Shown: piece by piece, positions 37,399 to 48,508 of the stretch
How the letters are laid out: each line of letters begins with the position of its first letter
Position numbering within the stretch: position 1 is the first letter of the stretch
NCBI GenBank assembly: GCA_026686845.1
Contig: JAIVEN010000002.1
Coordinates: 40,131,001 to 40,195,000, forward strand
Length of the DNA: 64,000 nt
Direction of reading: 5' to 3'
From: Adenanthera pavonina
Taxonomy: Eukaryota > Streptophyta > Magnoliopsida > Fabales > Fabaceae
The notes under the pieces: generated by a model
Databases searched by the model: none
The model's input: only the letters and a program-made list of their open reading frames with translations
What the model was told of the DNA's origin: nothing
Translations under genes and position numbers: made by a program

Positions 37399-38310
37399 AT
37401 GACCGCCAATGACAAGACCAACCAAGAACTACTTTTTCGGGAATGTAACCATTCACCAAGGCACCTTAGCCTTCTTAAATGAGATCGCAACCTTGATGAA
37501 GCATCGGCTGAAGACATGAACATTAACCTCAAGTAGTAAGATGATCCCCTACTATAGCCAAATAAAGATAGATCAACAAAGAAAGTCAAGATACGAGCTA
37601 AAGAAAGCATGGAAGTGGAAAATCAAAGTATAAGCCAAGGTACTTAGATGACAAATAGCAGCTCTAGGCCACTAAAAAGCATGTCTTTCAAGGACCAGCT
37701 CATGAGTAAGGACACTTCTGGCCCTTAGATAGATGATGAGGAGATCACCATGGAAGAAGAGAATATAGTAATAAAACTCAATGAGGACATGCCATCAATC
37801 ACCTTCTCAGAACAAGTTCAAAACTTGATGAACAAGAACATGGAAAATTCCGAAGTTAGCAAACTTTTAGGTTGAAATATTAGTTACTGGGCACTCAAGG
37901 ATCGAGTAATTACTTTGTGGAAGCCCTCAAGTTCATACCAATTCATCAATTTAGAAGGGGGTGTTTCATTGTGAAATTTAAAAAGGTGTGAGACTACAAC
38001 TCTACAATCCTAGGCAACCCTTGGATGATCTTTGGACACTACTTAATAGTATAGCCATGGACCCCATCCTTCAACCCACTAAGCCACACAGTTAATCAAG
38101 TAATAGGCTAGATTAGGCTTCCTCTTCTACCGGCCAAGTATTATCACAAAAGCGTGATAAGAGCCATCGAAAATATCCTTGGTAAAGTGATTAAAGTGGA
38201 CTACAACACAAATTTAGGAGATAGAGGCTGGTTTGCAAGAATAGTAATCATCATTGACTTATCAAAGCCCCTAGTGTCCAAAATCAAACCGATAAAGTTA
38301 CTTTTTATAA
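37399..38310 (+). pseudogene. LINE (L1-type) ORF1 remnant, DUF4283 class
   Basis: From ATG 37399 the frame is interrupted by single stops but stays in phase for hundreds of bases. Readable motifs: EASAEDMN and KVKIRAKESMEVE, then SFKDQL, and the DUF4283 core (ITFSEQVQNLMNKNM, LWKPSS.YQFINLE, NPWMIFGHYLIVQPW in shifted frame), followed by LGKVIKVDYNT and WFARIVIIIDLSKPL. In plant L1 elements this protein binds the element RNA. It is cut at about 38310 by an inverted LTR fragment. Confidence 0.75.
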
Positions 38311-38796
38311 TATTAAATTACTTTATGAGTACATGATTAAAATAAATTTGGACCTGTTTAGTTTATTATCTTGTCTTTTAAAATATTTATGTGGGTCCAC
38401 ATAATTTTCCTTTTGCTTTTCAACTTTTATGGGGCCCACAATCCTATTGTTTTTGCAATATGATTTCTACCGCATTCTGCAACCAATTTTTTTCCTAATT
38501 AACTCTATTAAGCCCAATGCACTATTCCATTGGGTTTAATATGTTATCAGCTTAATGTTTACAAAATTGCCCTTAAGCTGATAAAAATGCAGATATTTAT
38601 TCTTTCAAGTCCTTTTTGGTACTTTTTCTCAGGGACTAAAGTACAAATAATTATTTTTCTTAGGACAAAAATGAAATTTTTGAATTTATTTCCCTAACCC
38701 AGAAAACGACATTCTTTCCCTTTTTCATACCTTTTGCTATGTATCAGATTTTATCATATCCCTTTACATTTTATAGTATCTAGACTGGGTGTTACA
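38311..38796 (-). repeat. family A-type LTR fragment inside the LINE
   Basis: Read on the minus strand it starts TGTAACACCCAGTCTAG at 38796. It carries the family's early features, including a GGGCAATTTTGTAAA-like block and AAACCCAATGGAATA. Only about 480 bp are present and no other LTR end or target duplication is visible. The left limit is approximate. Confidence 0.55.
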
Positions 38797-39640
38797 ATTT
38801 GCATGGTCATTCTTTGAAGGGGGATTATTGACCCCAAAATGAACAAAATGCTTATCACTTTAATTCCAAAGGTTAACAACCCACGGTGCCATAAAAAATT
38901 TCACCCAATTAGTTTCTTCACAGTTGCAAGCAAAGTGATCACAAAAAATAATTACTAGCCACCTAAAAGTGGTGATACTAGACATTATTCAACCCTTCCA
39001 AGCTAGTTTCATGCAGGGATGCAACATTACAATAATATCATAATTGGACAAGAAGTAGTACACTCTATAAGATGAAAGAAAGGGAAAGAAGGGTGGATGA
39101 CCATAGAAGTGGACCTAGAAAAAGCTTTTGACAAGCTCAAATGGGAATTTATAGAGGACACACTCAAGGATACCAAACTCCCTAAAAATATAATTAGGTT
39201 CAAAAGAGAACTTGGACCATGTTCTTAGAACTTGTCCTCTGGCTAACTCAAGCAAGCACCAACCCATTCCTCGACAACAACAAGATATTTTCCTTCAAAA
39301 ACCTTTCATGGATTGATTAATCAAAAATCTTAATCCAAGACGTTGGGAACAAGCTTGGAGAACAACTTGTGGACTAATGTGTTGGAAACTTTAGGATGCA
39401 AGGAACCAAAGAATCTTTGCAAATGAGTGCTTTAACCTTGAGGGAATCTTTCATACATTGCAAATGAGTGCTTCAACCTTGAGCAATGACACCTTGAAAG
39501 CTAAAGGTGTCCTCCACTTTTTTTATTTTGGACCCGGATGAGTTTTTTTATGCTTTTCTTGTTTATACTATTGTAAATACATTTTTTGAACAAAATGATT
39601 CCTTTTCACTCAAAAGAAGGAAAAAGAAAAAGGAAAATTA
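38797..39640 (+). pseudogene. LINE ORF2 remnant (reverse transcriptase and C-terminus)
   Basis: The frame reads LITLIPKVNNP, FHPISFFTVASKVITK, then FQASFMQGCNI, all typical of plant L1 RT, followed in shifted frames by an EVDLEKAFDKLKWEF-type palm motif. The first part of ORF2 (endonuclease) and the catalytic FADD region are missing. The 3' portion includes a C-terminal ARNQRIFANE-type motif. A 41-bp direct duplication (39417-39442 and 39458-39483, TTGCAAATGAGTGCTT...) lies here. An A-rich end near 39610-39640 may be the LINE tail. Confidence 0.7.
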
Positions 39641-40240
39641 CAAATAAGTACCTCTGGGAGTAAAAAATTACAAAAACATACTATGAACTTGCCAAACTAC
39701 AATAAGATACAAAGGTAACAAATTGTAAATATTGTTATCATGCAAAAAGTCCATTTGATGGTTGATTATTGGCACCTAAAGACCAAATATTATCCATCGC
39801 AAATTAATGAGTGTCAGTTGCAAATCTATGATATTCAATTGCAAATATATGAAGATCAGTTGCAAATAGCTAACAAAAATAAATTTACACTCATTTGCAA
39901 CTGATACACATAAATTTGCAACTTGTTGGAGTATCTGCGTATTTTGTTTATCTTTCTCATACGATTAAAAGTGTAGGTAATGGTTTTAATATGTTCAAAT
40001 TAATTTAAATTAGTCTTAACTTGTTTTCTCAATCATATTAGAAGAAAGACTAATGGTTTTCAAAGTGTTTCAGTTAAAAATGGATCTTAATCGTTCATGA
40101 GAATTTGCTTTATATGTTGAAGTTTCTGGTCTTTCATGATCTCTCTTGCTGGGAACAATTTGAATGATCATGCTAAAACTCTTCAATGTAGTTAGTAATG
40201 TTGCTCACTATGAGTTTGCTTCTGTGCTATATCTTGATTG

Positions 40241-41965
40241 TGTTAGCAAGGCTGACTTCCCAAGAGGGGGGGTGAATTGGGAAGATTGAAATTTTTCTGC
40301 ACAAAGTGAAGCAAGTGAAGATATCACAGTATAATGAAAATAACGTGTGAAACAGAGCAAGCTGAAAAGTAGAGATAAGAAGAAGAAAACTCAGTGATTT
40401 ATCCTGGTTCGGTCTATCCACTTGGCCTACATCCAGTCCTCAAGACACCTCTTGAGATTTATCCACTATCCAGCAAGAATTTCAACGGGCTTCTTGCTAA
40501 AGCCACAGTACACGAGTATGCTCTGTTCTGAGCTCTCTCAAACTCTCTAAGCACTTTCTCTATGTGCTTCCCAATCCCCTTGTGAATACCCCTCACAAGT
40601 AATTCTATCTTCCAGATGAATAGTAGATTGTTTACAAATGAATAACTCTCTTGAATAGAGTGGATATGAAGGTTTAAGTACAAATAATGAGGTTGGAAGG
40701 GTAAAAGCTTTTGAGATGAAGATTCAGCAGAAATTCAGTATATACAAGTTTGATTTTGTTACCCACAACTTCAAATAATGTTATATTTATAGATTTTGAT
40801 CTCAAATATCCGTTAGAAACTAAATCTATCCGTTGGGGAAGTTATCCAACGGTTACTCTGAAAAAACTATCCGTTTACCAACCGCATTTAATGTTTCTGA
40901 CATACTGAAATTCGAATTTCGGTTGGCCAACAGACGAATTTTGAGGGAACCGAAGGTTAAAGCTTCCAACGTAAAAATGCGAAGTTCGTCTGTCCATAGA
41001 GTGAAATTCGAATTTCGAAACTCATAAAATCTTTCCACAATGTGACATACGAATTTTCAAGAAGAAAGATTTTCTGTTAAGTGTGAACAGTGTTTTCAAT
41101 TTGCTACAGTGCCCTCGAAATTCGAATTTTGGATGCCCAAAATTTGTCTGTCCACTGAACGTTTAAAGAGGCACAGTAGTTCACTTTCTTCGAAATTCGA
41201 ATGTTGACAGAGTGAAATTCGTCTGTCAGAGAACAGTTTTGAGACTGAAATCACTCTTGATCTCAGATGAACTTTATCAAGCATTCAGACGAATTTCCTA
41301 TATTTTCTCAAGTTTTGTTTTGTCTGAAATTCGAATTTTGAAAGAGTGAAATTCGAATGTCACAAAGTAACCCCTTTTTTGACTCAGGTGAAAATTCGAA
41401 TTTTGCTAAGTTAAAGTTCGTCTGTCAGAGAGCATTTTCAAACTTAGTTTCTTCTTAATTTCAGATGAACTTTAGCAAAGCTTCAGACGAATTTCCTTAG
41501 TTTTCATAAATGACATTTCATCCGAAATTCGAATTTTGAGACTGTGAAGTTCGTCTGTCACAAAAAGGCTTCTTTCAGACTTGATTGAAATTCGAATTTT
41601 GAAAGACCAAAATTCGTCTGACAGAGAGACACCTCTTCAGACTTATTCAGTTTTAGCTCGAAATTCGAATGTCTAAGGGCCAAATTCGAATTTCCAACTT
41701 GACAGTTCAGTTAAACTTTCAAACTTCGTCTATTTGTGAGTATTTTTCAAATAAGTAAAGATTTAACTTCAAATCAAGGTTTGAAAACGTCTTTTTCTCA
41801 AATCAAAATCTTTTACCCAATCTAAACAAAAACCAAAGATCCTACCAAAGATCTAATAGCAAATACTCAGCAAATCTTCACTTGAAACAGCTTTGATCTC
41901 CTTTGATATCTTCAATCCAAGCTCTTGAGTGTTGGTTTGGAATCATCAAAACTCTTGATCCAACA
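40241..41965 (-). repeat. SIRE-type solo LTR (1,725 bp, young)
   Basis: On the minus strand it runs from TGTTGGATCAAG (41965) to CTTGCTAACA (40241). The GATTG duplication is perfect (40236-40240, 41966-41970). The array is well preserved: about 13 exact TTCGAA between 40911 and 41690, plus about eight TTCGTCTG/CAGACGAA. A TATA box (TATAAATATA) lies at 40782-40791. Confidence 0.95.
40845..40855. promoter_or_regulatory. MSA-type MYB site in LTR
   Basis: TCCAACGGTTA is a full match to the mitosis-specific activator consensus YCYAACGGYYA known from plant G2/M promoters. Further AACGG cores lie close by (near 40810, 40830, 40870), all within about 90 bases upstream of the TATA box in the LTR's own direction. 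Confidence 0.55.
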
Positions 41966-44198
41966 GATTGTTCATAGTTCAACTCTTGAATGATCATAGT
42001 GAAAGATAGAATGAGGTGATCTCTTTGAAGCACTCTTGAATGATCATGTGGCTTCATTGAACATTCATCATGCACTTCAAGTTTTACTGTCATTCACTAT
42101 TCACTTGATGACAATTCAAGAACAATTCTCTTAAACATTTATGTGAGCCTTTTCAATAATTCAGTTTTGATATGTCAAAGTATCTTAAATGATCATTCCA
42201 ATCTTCTTGTTTGTTCAAGTTTCTAGGTTGATGAGTTTGAAACACTTATACGATCAAGCAGTTTGTTTCAATAGTTTAATGTATCTATACTTTACTTCTG
42301 GTACCTCTAAGAAAACGCGATAAATAATCAAGAGTTTTCTCTTAAACATTCATTGAGATTTCATACCTTAGAAATTTATGATAGCGACACTGCTGTAAAT
42401 GATCATGCTAACCAACTTGAACATTCAAGTTCTGACAAGTGTATTTAATACAGTTGGTAAACAACTAGTTTAATATAATATCAACTATAATTTGTTTCTA
42501 ATGGCTATATTTGTCTAAAAATGTATATATAGAACCTCATTAAAACTGGCATGAAATGAACTTAAGTACTAAAAGTGTAAAATTGTTGTTTGCCTAATTC
42601 TTGAGCACTTAAACCTTCACCTGCCCTTCTAGCAGAAAGTTAGTGAGCTTCATTGTTTCTATCTACTCTTGTGAGAGATTTCAAAGAGTTGTAAACACTC
42701 ATTCTATTTTGGGTAGAAGTGTAGGTAAACACTAAAGGAGTTATAAATACACTTTGTAAAAGTGTGAGAAAAGAGATTTCTAGCTTTAGTGTAAACTAGG
42801 TTTTGTAATGCAATTTTTGCAAGAACCTACTTAAATCTTGTAAGGATAGTGGACAAATCCAATTGAAAGGGCTGAATCAGGATAAATCCTTATGTTTGAT
42901 TATCTCTATCCATTCTCTATTTACTTTTTAGTACTTGCTTTGTTCTGGCTATCCTTATTTACTTTTTAGTACTTGCTTTGTTTTGACTATCCATCTACTG
43001 TTGTATTCTTGTTTGTTGTAGAAATTTTAAAGGTCCAATTCAGTTCCTCTCTTAGGCAATCCAGTCATACTAACACAACTATTTTATCTAGATTTATATA
43101 TGAAACACGTACATTTTCAACTGAAGAAAAAAATAATCCCATATATATTTACATCTAATACATGTAAATTTTGCCATTGTTCTACTAAAATTTGCAATTA
43201 ATACACATACATTTTCAATTGAAGAAAAAATAATCCCACCTTTATTTGCAACTATTCTACCTAAACTTCAATTGATATATGTACATTTTCTACTAAAAAA
43301 TAATAATAATTCCTTTCGTATTTGCATTTGATCTCTGATAAATTTACATGTGATATACATGTATTTACATCTGATTTACATAAACCACCCTATCTATAAA
43401 TTTTCAAAGCATTAAATCAAAATAAAAAAATAGCAATAGAAAAAAAAGAACTTCAATGAAGATGGAGTATGTGCTGATGAAGATGGTGGAAGAGAAAGAA
43501 GACGTGGGAGGGAGAAGTACTGGCGAGAAGTATCACAAACCCAGCCCATTATTGTCTAATTTGATGAACCTAGCAAAAAAAAATGCTTGACCTGAACCCA
43601 AGATCTCACCTAGATTGTCTTTAACATCATGGTTCATCGTCATTAATATCGTCTTCACCGCAAATAGGGCTCCTTTCAAACCTCGGAAACCCTCTTTGAT
43701 CTCGTCCCTCCACTGTGATTTGGTGAGGATGAGCAAATCTACAAAGATGCCATAACTGTGATGAGGGACCAATAGAGGGAGGGAGAAGCACCGGAGGAGA
43801 CAATGTAAGGAGTAAGAGGATGGAGTGGAGTAGGGAAGATGAAGCAAATAGTGGGATGGTGGGATATGACGGTAGGGTAGAGGGAGGAGGGAGGAGACAA
43901 TCAACAAAGAAAAGGAGAAGAGAAGATAGAGAAGAGGAATAAGGACTGACAGAGGAGAGGATGAAGGAAGAGAGAGAGAGTGAGGGAGAAAAAGGGAGGG
44001 AGGTGGGAGAAGAGGGGAAAAAGTAGAGAGGCTCAGACGATGACAATATTTACATTTTGGTAAAACTTGGTACCTCATTATAGTTTTACAAGTTCATGAT
44101 ATATTTTTGTATTCCCTTCCCAATCCCACGATTTTGGTGACCCTTCCTATTATTCATCTTCACTTTTAGCTCCAAAGATAGTGAGACCGAGAACAGAA

Positions 44199-45679
44199 TG
44201 TTGGGAATTTTGGTACATGTGTAGTGGAATAACACAACTGAAATCCCTCCCATGAGTCCGTCAATATTGTTTAAATCAAGATGTAGAAGAAAATTTGACC
44301 TTTGATTTGTGGCTTTTTCATATTCTTCTTTTACCGTCAGACCTTAAGAATCTTCTCTCTATATGCGTTCGTATGCTTCTCTCTCTAAGTGTGCGGTCGT
44401 TATCTCTCTAGGGTGGAAGGAGACTCTTTTTTTAAAATTGTCTCTTAGATAACCCTAGTCTCTATCCTTATATAGATAGGGTTTTTAATTTGGTTAATTT
44501 AAAAAAAATAATTATTTAAATTAAATTAAATCTTAATTAAATAGATTAATTTAAATTTAAATCTATCTAATGGATTAAATCTAAACTAACTATTTAATCT
44601 AAATCTAGAATCAAATTTAAATTTCATTTATTACATAAATCAAATTTAAATTATCATATTAATTTAAATTTAAATCTATTACATAGAATTAAAATTTAAA
44701 ACTTATTCATTTAAATTAATTAAATGATATATTTATATTTTAAAATACATTTAATATATCAAATATGCAATATATCTAACATATATATATAATTTTATAA
44801 AATATATACATCAAATATATTTATTTATAAAATTCCTCTACCCTAAATTGAACGTTAAATTCATCAAATCTAGACACAAATCAAGTTCAATAAATCTAGA
44901 CATTCTAATTTGAGTTAGTTCGTTCTTGTGTGCGATCCTGCAGGCTCATATGACATTGGCAGTGGACCAATGATACTATTGTACCTACAAGTTACAAGTG
45001 ACCTCTAGCAAGACATTATGACTACCCAAATCATATGAAATTAGTAATATGATATAATCTATCATACAACCATATCACATCCTTTTTGTTTCACAATATC
45101 TAGGTCAAATATGAGGTATGGAAACATTATTCTTATCTTACTCGACCATCACTTTTTTGATCTCCGAGCATACTGGCAAATTCCATTGAACTATTCATCT
45201 TCCCCTACATAAATTTTATTATGTCCGATCATAGCTTTTGTGATGATTCGATTAAAGATAACTTTTGTCTATACCAAAGTATAATATTTCTCATGTTGGA
45301 AGCTATAGTGATGTCAAGTCTGAAGGCTCGCCGACACGATTATATATATATATATGAGATATGCTTATGACCTAATCTATATAGTCATCTCAAGATGAGT
45401 TGATCTAGTGCCTATTTCCCAATAAATACTTATAATTTTGATTTGTATCTTTATACAAAATTAACATATAATTATCAATTAAAATTATACTAGTCTTAGT
45501 TCATCATTATTCTCATAAAAATTATTGACTAGAAATATTTAAGATAAAATAATTTATTCAATAATATTATTATAAAAAAATATGTAAATAATATAATAAT
45601 GTAATAAAAAAAAATTTTTTTTCCTTATAATAAAGTATCTTATAATAAAATAATGATTGATCTAGGATGATTTCCAACG
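44199..45679. repeat. solo LTR, TGTTGGGAA family (1,481 bp)
   Basis: It starts TGTTGGGAATTTTGG and ends GATTTCCAACG (terminal CA mutated to CG). The flanks CAGAA (44194-44198) and CAGGA (45680-45684) are a duplication with one mismatch. It matches 22321-23177 at both ends. The middle (44470-44860) is a TTTAAATT-rich tract absent from the shorter copy. A (TA)n run lies near 45341-45354. Confidence 0.75.
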
Positions 45680-45937
45680 CAGGACACTGAGCTAAGCTGA
45701 GAAACAATTTTCCGGCAACAATTTTTTCCTTCAAGCTTGACTGCGTCTTTTGGCAGTGTTTCGAACTCGCAGCAAACACGGAAATTTATAGCCTGGAGAG
45801 AAGACAGTGTAGGTAGCGGCGGCAAGTATGGACGACCAGGCTTTTCAGAGCACGCTATCTTCCTAAATACAAGTGAGGGTTTAGCCACTAGTGTCCCCTG
45901 CCTCTAGGTTCTCGTGCTGGGTAGGATTAACATTAGC
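45680..45937 (+). promoter_or_regulatory. upstream region of the PPR gene
   Basis: Only 258 bases separate the solo LTR end from the start codon. This stretch is more GC-balanced than its surroundings. I see no clear TATA box in it; the nearest TATAAT-like words are in the LTR (about 45636-45650). The core promoter may therefore be TATA-less or lie partly in LTR sequence. Confidence 0.4.
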
Positions 45938-48508
45938 ATGCTCTTCCCGTGGCTTCGCAAGCTCCAAGATCTACCCAAAGCCCACCGTTTCTTATTCTCT
46001 TCTGCTACAGCTACTTCAACATCCTCACTTCCACCTCCAATAACAGCTGCTATTTTGAAAGAATGCAAGACCTTGATCGAAGCCAAGCTATTGCATCAAC
46101 AAGTCTTAGTGCAGGGTCTTCTCAACTTTCTCAACAACCTCATTGGCACCTACATAGCTTGTGATTCCACTTTCCATGCCGTTTTGCTTCTCGAGCGCCT
46201 CCAACCCTCCCCCTTCCATGTTTTCTGGTGGAATCAATTGATAAGGGCTGCAATTCACGGTGGATTTCATGATCACGTTTTGGGATTTTATTGTCGGATG
46301 AAGAGACTAGGTTGGATGCCTGACCATTACACCTATCCATTTGTTCTCAAAGCTTGTGGTGAGCTTCTGTCATTCCATCAAGGTGCATCCGTCCATGCTA
46401 GTGTGTATCGAACAGGGTTTGAATCGAATGTTTTTGTTTGCAATGCAGTGGTTGCAATGTATGGGCACTGTGGGAAGCTGCATTATGCACATAAGATGTT
46501 TGATGAATTGTTTCACAGAGGAGTTGGGGACCTGGTTTCGTGGAATTCTATTGTATCTGCTTGTGTGCAGGGTCATGATTTCAATAATGCACTTAAAATG
46601 TTTGACAAAATGTCTAATGATCATTGGATATTCCCTGATGTTGTGAGCCTTGTTAACATACTTCCTGCATGTGCTTCAATGGGTGCATCGTCACAGGGTA
46701 AACAAATTCATGGGTTTGCTATTAGAAGTGGATTGGTTGATGATGTCTTTGTAGGTAATGCTGTAGTTGACATGTATGCCAAGTGTGATAAGATGGATGA
46801 AGCTAACAAGGTTTTCAAGAGTATGAAGGTTAGGGATGTTGTTTCATGGAATGCCATGGTCACAGGGTATTCTCAGATTGGTAGATTTGAAGATGCTTTA
46901 TCTTTATTTGAGGGGATGCAAGCAGAAAATATTAATTTAGATGTTGTGACTTGGACTGCTGTTATAGCAGGATATGCTCAGAAAGGACATGGTCATCATG
47001 CCCTGGATGTGTTTCGGCAGATGTGCAGTTGTGGGTCACAGCCAAATGTGGTCACTCTCGTGTCTTTACTTTCAGGTTGTGCTTCTATTGGAGCTTTGCT
47101 TCATGGGAAAGAAACACATTGTTTTGCAATCAAGTCTATCCTCAAAGTGAAGGGACATGATCAGGGGGATGATCTTATGGTAATTAATAGCCTAATTGAC
47201 ATGTATGTTAAATGCAAAAGTGCCAAAATTGCTCGTATACTGTTTGATTCTGTATCTCCAGATGATAGGGATGTGGTTACTTGGACAGTGATGATTGGAG
47301 GGTATGCTCAACATGGTGATGCCAACCAGGCACTACAACTTTTTTCTGAAATGTTTAAAGTGGATAACTCTATAAAGCCTAATGACTTTACTTTATCTTG
47401 TGCTCTAATGGCTTGTGCTCGTTTGGCTGCATTGAGGTTTGGTAGGCAAATACATGCTTATGTGTTGCGAAATCATTTTGACTCTGTCATTCTTTTTGTG
47501 GCCAATTGTCTCATAGACATGTATTCTAAATCTGGAGATGTAGATGCTGCTCGTATTGTTCTTGACAACATGGAGGAAAAGAATTCTGTATCATGGACAT
47601 CTTTAATGACAGGATATGGCATGCATGGACGAGGTGAAGATGCTCTCTTAGTTTTTGATGAGATGAAAAAATCAGGTCTAGTGATTGATGGCATAACATT
47701 TCTTGTTCTGCTTTATGCTTGTAATCATTCAGGAATGGTGGATCATGGAATCAATTACTTTTATGGAATGATCAAGGATTTTGGGGTTGTTCCTGGGGAG
47801 GAGCATTATGCTTGCATGGTTGATCTCTTGGGTCGAGCTGGTCGATTGGGCGAAGCTATGAAACTCATTGAGAGCATGCCCATGGAACCAACCCCTGTAG
47901 TGTGGGTAGCCTTGCTGAGTGCTTGTCGGATACATTCAAATGTGGAACTTGGGGAATTTGCTGCAAATCAGTTGGTAAAATTGGAGTCAGAGAATGATGG
48001 GTCATATACATTACTTTCAAACATATATGCTAATGTTAGACGTTGGAAAGATGTGGCTAGGATCAGAAGTTTAATGAAACATACAGGGATCAAGAAAAGG
48101 CCTGGTTGTAGCTGGGTCCAGGGACGGAAGGGCACAGCAACCTTCTTTGTGGGTGACAGGTCTCACTCACAATCTCAGCAGATATATGAAGTTCTCTCTA
48201 ACTTAATTCAACGAATCAAATCACTTGGATATGTTCCTCAAACAAGCTTTGCTCTTCATGATGTGGATGATGAAGAAAAAGGTGACCTTCTTTTTGAACA
48301 TAGTGAAAAGTTGGCACTTGCTTATGGCATCTTAACATCACCTCCAGGAGCAACTATCAGAATAACCAAGAACTTACGCATTTGCGGTGATTGCCATGGC
48401 GCTATCACTTACATATCTAGAATTATTGAACATGAAATCATTTTAAGAGACTCGAGCCGGTTTCATCATTTCAAGAAAGGATACTGCTCATGTAAGGGCT
48501 ACTGGTGA
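45938..48508 (+). CDS. PPR protein, PLS-DYW class (At5g16860-like), 856 aa
   Basis: Single-exon gene. The in-frame GTG upstream is not used; the first ATG is at 45938 (MLFPWLRKL). Residues 1-40 are Ser/Arg-rich with few acids, fitting an organelle transit peptide. Residues ~60-640 are tandem PPR motifs of alternating P, L and S length (repeats such as DVVSWNAMVTGYSQ and DVVTWTVMIGGYAQ). The E/E+ region follows from ~645, with KRPGCSWV at ~719. The DYW deaminase domain ends the protein, with HSEKLA (~786) and CGDCH (~816-820) as zinc and catalytic residues and the C-terminal CSCKGYW. PLS-DYW proteins bind organelle RNA and edit specific cytidines to uridine. The terminal tripeptide is GYW, not DYW. 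Length matches the Arabidopsis relative (about 850 aa, from memory). The target transcript is unknown. Confidence 0.95.
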   Translation: MLFPWLRKLQDLPKAHRFLFSSATATSTSSLPPPITAAILKECKTLIEAKLLHQQVLVQGLLNFLNNLIGTYIACDSTFHAVLLLERLQPSPFHVFWWNQLIRAAIHGGFHDHVLGFYCRMKRLGWMPDHYTYPFVLKACGELLSFHQGASVHASVYRTGFESNVFVCNAVVAMYGHCGKLHYAHKMFDELFHRGVGDLVSWNSIVSACVQGHDFNNALKMFDKMSNDHWIFPDVVSLVNILPACASMGASSQGKQIHGFAIRSGLVDDVFVGNAVVDMYAKCDKMDEANKVFKSMKVRDVVSWNAMVTGYSQIGRFEDALSLFEGMQAENINLDVVTWTAVIAGYAQKGHGHHALDVFRQMCSCGSQPNVVTLVSLLSGCASIGALLHGKETHCFAIKSILKVKGHDQGDDLMVINSLIDMYVKCKSAKIARILFDSVSPDDRDVVTWTVMIGGYAQHGDANQALQLFSEMFKVDNSIKPNDFTLSCALMACARLAALRFGRQIHAYVLRNHFDSVILFVANCLIDMYSKSGDVDAARIVLDNMEEKNSVSWTSLMTGYGMHGRGEDALLVFDEMKKSGLVIDGITFLVLLYACNHSGMVDHGINYFYGMIKDFGVVPGEEHYACMVDLLGRAGRLGEAMKLIESMPMEPTPVVWVALLSACRIHSNVELGEFAANQLVKLESENDGSYTLLSNIYANVRRWKDVARIRSLMKHTGIKKRPGCSWVQGRKGTATFFVGDRSHSQSQQIYEVLSNLIQRIKSLGYVPQTSFALHDVDDEEKGDLLFEHSEKLALAYGILTSPPGATIRITKNLRICGDCHGAITYISRIIEHEIILRDSSRFHHFKKGYCSCKGYW

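Larger units (their letters stand above)
39924..43075 (+). repeat. copia-type solo LTR (about 1.42 kb without its insertion)
   Basis: It starts TGTTGGAGTA and ends CATACTAACA, with a perfect CAACT duplication at 39919-39923 and 43076-43080. It is split by the 40241-41965 LTR. Its end region (CCAATTCAGTTCCTCTCTTAGG) parallels the end block of SIRE-type LTRs, so it is a relative of that lineage. TATAAATAC lies near 42743. A 39-bp tandem duplication sits at about 42918-42982 (TTTACTTTTTAGTACTTGC twice). Confidence 0.85.
39656..44121. mobile_element. possible non-autonomous inverted-repeat DNA element (host of nested LTRs)
   Basis: About 75 bp near 39672-39750 (ACAAAAACATACTATGAACT ... GTAAATATTGTTATCA) matches the reverse complement of about 44040-44115, imperfectly. 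Inside each end are repeats built on TTTGCAACTGATACAC-like words (39790-39925 and 43180-43390). Removing the nested solo LTR leaves about 1.3 kb. No transposase is visible. The interior 43440-44030 is purine-rich and may include captured host DNA. Termini and target duplication are not defined, so the element class is open. Confidence 0.4.

Noticed and set aside
40900..41730. Spaced short repeats resembling a CRISPR array
   Set aside because: The repeats are 6-12 bases, irregularly spaced, palindromic and inside a plant LTR with target duplications.
43533..44078. 181-codon minus-strand ORF rich in Leu, Pro and Ser
   Set aside because: It is the complement of a purine-rich GGGAGG/GAGGAG tract; composition alone keeps it open. 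Another overlapping frame (43627-44046) is open for the same reason.
45914..45937. Longer PPR protein starting upstream at 45914
   Set aside because: That codon is GTG; the first ATG in frame is 45938 and gives a length typical of the family.
45949..47935. Alternative-frame and antisense ORFs inside the PPR gene (for example 46341-46646, 46370-46624, 47473-47694)
   Set aside because: They are shadows of the long PPR frame, which alone shows repeated motifs and a complete C-terminal domain.
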